DNA from: Bacillota bacterium
GTDB lineage: Bacteria; Bacillota; Clostridia; Christensenellales; UBA1242
DNA length: 40,251 nucleotides
Assembly: GCA_009780375.1 (NCBI GenBank)
Contig: WRAD01000008.1
Coordinates: forward strand, 1-40,251
Direction: 5' to 3'
The notes under the pieces are model-generated. The model did not search any database and had not been told where the DNA came from. It saw only the letters and a list, made by a program, of their open reading frames with translations. A program made the position numbers and the translations under genes. The first letter of the stretch is position 1, and every line of letters begins with the position of its first letter. Positions 37,952-40,251 of this stretch are shown piece by piece.

Positions 37952-39013
37952 TTATATAACAGGATTCGCATCATCCTCGTCAAACATATTGTTTATCATG
38001 TGATCACTAAACTCATTACCGTCAAATTCATCATCAAATTGATTAAAAGCATCGTCAACATTGAAACTATTTAATTCATCAACTATACCAGAATCTATAC
38101 CTTCATTGCCATACTCCTGATCGCCGCTTTGACCACCTCGATTCTTATCACCTGCATATCTATCGTATTTACTTCCACTTCGCCCCGAATCTGTCCTTGC
38201 ATCTCTAAAACTCAATTTATCACTGTCTGAAAAATTTTGAAACGCACCTTTGCGTGTTTTCATCGCACCACTCTGCAATTCTTTTTCCAATTGCTTTGCC
38301 CTATCTTTCATAAAAGGATTTCTTCTCGCCGCATTCATTTCATTAATCTTATCCGCATTGTTCTTATAATAATTTCTCATATCACGTGTCATACCAACAC
38401 GCCCTTTCATCGTATTATATGGCTCTGTTGCCTTCTTTTCCGCATTTTTATACGTGTCTTGCAAACCTTGCTTTAAATTCACATCGGTAAATGCGGCCAT
38501 GCCAAGTTTCGGTTTGCTTCCATCTGCATTGAGACTCACCGAACTCTCTTTTGCTTTTTTTTTCTCTTTCTTCTTATTTTCCTTAACTTCTTCGGCATTC
38601 TTAATAGAATCAATCGCACCGGTAACGTTAATAATTTTCTCTACAAAAGGATACGCATAATCCCTAAATGCCCTTAACTTCCATTGTATAGGCGGAAACA
38701 TTAACGCAACATTCAATTTCAAGCGTATATTTAAAAAAGCATTAATAAGTGGATCATTCGCAACTTCTAAAAGTGCACCAATTGTATTAACCACAAAATG
38801 CGGCTTCCAAGGCACAATTATGTAAATTATTCCATATGTGATAACCGCAAGTTTGGTTTGAACCTTTGTATTTATCTGATTCATCTTAGGACGAAGCTTA
38901 GGTATCCGATAACACATCGCCCAAACTTTTTCAATAAATTCAATGGTAACCATATCACCCTTGTTCCATCCCTTTGGCCTCTGTCCATCAGGTGCATTTC
39001 TTCCCCCTGCCAT
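37952..39013 (-). CDS. Hypothetical protein with low-complexity charged/disordered C-terminal half (353 aa)
   Basis: Long ORF; hydrophobic central N-terminal half, Lys-rich linker, Asp/Asn-rich tail; -10-like TATTAT 7 nt before ATG. Confidence 0.7.
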   Translation of the reverse strand: MAGGRNAPDGQRPKGWNKGDMVTIEFIEKVWAMCYRIPKLRPKMNQINTKVQTKLAVITYGIIYIIVPWKPHFVVNTIGALLEVANDPLINAFLNIRLKLNVALMFPPIQWKLRAFRDYAYPFVEKIINVTGAIDSIKNAEEVKENKKKEKKKAKESSVSLNADGSKPKLGMAAFTDVNLKQGLQDTYKNAEKKATEPYNTMKGRVGMTRDMRNYYKNNADKINEMNAARRNPFMKDRAKQLEKELQSGAMKTRKGAFQNFSDSDKLSFRDARTDSGRSGSKYDRYAGDKNRGGQSGDQEYGNEGIDSGIVDELNSFNVDDAFNQFDDEFDGNEFSDHMINNMFDEDDANPVI

Positions 39014-39074
39014 TATCTAAATAATATCATATCTGCTATTTCAACCAAACTGTTTTTTGTGATAAACTGCAACC

Positions 39075-39773
39075 ATGAATATTTTTCAAAATCCTGAACT
39101 TGCAAAGCAACTGGAATTATATAACAATCTTCTTGTTGAACATAATAAAATCACAAACCTCACCGCCCACAGAACACTCGAACAAAGCCTCAAATATAAT
39201 ATAGAGGACAGTCTCCTCTTCAACAAAGAAATAACACCCTACCTAACTTCCGATTCCCAAATCAACGTACTCGACATTGGCTCTGGTGGCGGTTGTCCTG
39301 CAATTCCACTTAAACTCTGCTTTCCACAAATAAACCTAACAATGGTTGACAGTGTCAACAAAAAAATTACATTTCTAAACAACACAATAACAAAACTCAA
39401 CCTGAACGATGCCATCGCAATACACACCCGCCTAGAAGACTTTAAACCACAAACAACACACTCCTGCCACACAAAAAAAGATGTTTTCGATATTATAACC
39501 GCACGTGCATTGGCACCACTTCCTACACTGCTCGAATATGCACTTCCTTTTCTAAAAATCGGTGGAAAGTTTCTCGCATTCAAAGGCTCTCGTGTTCACG
39601 ATGAAATCAAAGAATCCCAAACCGCATTACAAATTCTCGGCGGTCAAATTATAAATATAACAGAAAAAAACCTCGGTAATGAACCAAGGTCTCTTATCAT
39701 TATCCAAAAAACAAAACAAACAAACCCAATCTACCCCCGCCCCAAAAACCTACCCCGCCACAAACCAATCTAA
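39075..39773 (+). CDS. rsmG: 16S rRNA (guanine527-N7)-methyltransferase RsmG
   Basis: YNNLLVEHNKITNLTAHR; VLDIGSGGGCPAIPLKLCFP; TARALAPLPTLLEYALPFLK. Confidence 0.95.
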   Translation: MNIFQNPELAKQLELYNNLLVEHNKITNLTAHRTLEQSLKYNIEDSLLFNKEITPYLTSDSQINVLDIGSGGGCPAIPLKLCFPQINLTMVDSVNKKITFLNNTITKLNLNDAIAIHTRLEDFKPQTTHSCHTKKDVFDIITARALAPLPTLLEYALPFLKIGGKFLAFKGSRVHDEIKESQTALQILGGQIINITEKNLGNEPRSLIIIQKTKQTNPIYPRPKNLPRHKPI

Positions 39774-39782
39774 CAACCCACT

Positions 39783-40251
39783 CTACTGAACTCGCACTGC
39801 CTCTTCCTGACCCGAAACCCCTGCTTGCGGCATTGAACCTGTCCACACATCAAAATCCGGCCAATTACCCTCAACCATAATACTCCCACTCTGTGTCATT
39901 CCAAATATCTGCCCTGCCTCAATCTCTGGAAAAATATGCGGCTGAAGCAAACCCCATGCTTCTAAATTTGCCATTGTTTGTGCTGCCGACAATCCTACAT
40001 TATTTCTAAAAATCGCTCCCGTCCTCACACCGACTTGTGGCATACTTACATCAAAATAAGGCATAAACTCGTCATTAACTAACTCTGCCTGTAACCCCGC
40101 AGGAACACTTATGTTATGCAATCTCGCTACTCTAATAAGCTCACTCCTCACAACCTCATCTCCTTGTCTTGCCCATGCAAAAATTGTATCAAATCCTACT
40201 ATTCCTCCTATCTGATCAAAGAATTCAAGCATCGGTCCGCCATCACTTAAA
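39783..40251 (-). CDS. C-terminal part of a CDS truncated by the window edge, unknown function
   Basis: Reading frame stays open upstream of the ORF-track ATG to the window edge (LSDGGPMLEFFDQIGG...). Confidence 0.65.
   Translation of the reverse strand, partial: LSDGGPMLEFFDQIGGIVGFDTIFAWARQGDEVVRSELIRVARLHNISVPAGLQAELVNDEFMPYFDVSMPQVGVRTGAIFRNNVGLSAAQTMANLEAWGLLQPHIFPEIEAGQIFGMTQSGSIMVEGNWPDFDVWTGSMPQAGVSGQEEAVRVQ

Noticed and set aside
1-40251. CRISPR array, prophage or transposon
   Set aside because: No regularly spaced repeats, cas, integrase or transposase-like ORFs seen on either strand.

Overview
The window appears to be chromosomal DNA from a low-GC Gram-positive-type bacterium (Bacillota/Clostridia-like by gene content; this is inference, no database search was possible). 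Most of it is housekeeping. Recognised genes: dnaE, a DivIC/FtsB-like protein, rplI, tpiA, ileS, rnr, acpP, rnpA, rpmH, rplQ, rpoA, rpsD, rpsK, rpsM, rpmJ, infA, tRNA-Val(UAC), an AqpZ-like aquaporin, a SPOCS/LysM (SipL-like) protein, veg and rsmG. Between these lie large exported or lipid-anchored proteins and a 1325-aa membrane-anchored coiled-coil protein. I see no CRISPR array, transposase, prophage or rRNA. Main points for a second look: (1) at least nine genes lack a Shine-Dalgarno and carry a -10-like hexamer exactly 6-7 nt before ATG, suggesting widespread leaderless mRNAs beside SD-led genes; (2) a dispersed intergenic repeat family with core CTAGGAATTAT (5 copies), four of them just upstream of promoters; (3) a GlmU-like protein with an apparently dead uridylyltransferase half, an intact acetyltransferase half and a long acidic tail; (4) a HEPN-like (Rx4H) plus CBS-pair protein; (5) a truncated MazG-like ORF abutting the tRNA-Val CCA end; (6) an in-frame coding-like continuation after the stop of the giant coiled-coil gene; (7) an IleRS whose HIGH motif reads HHGT.
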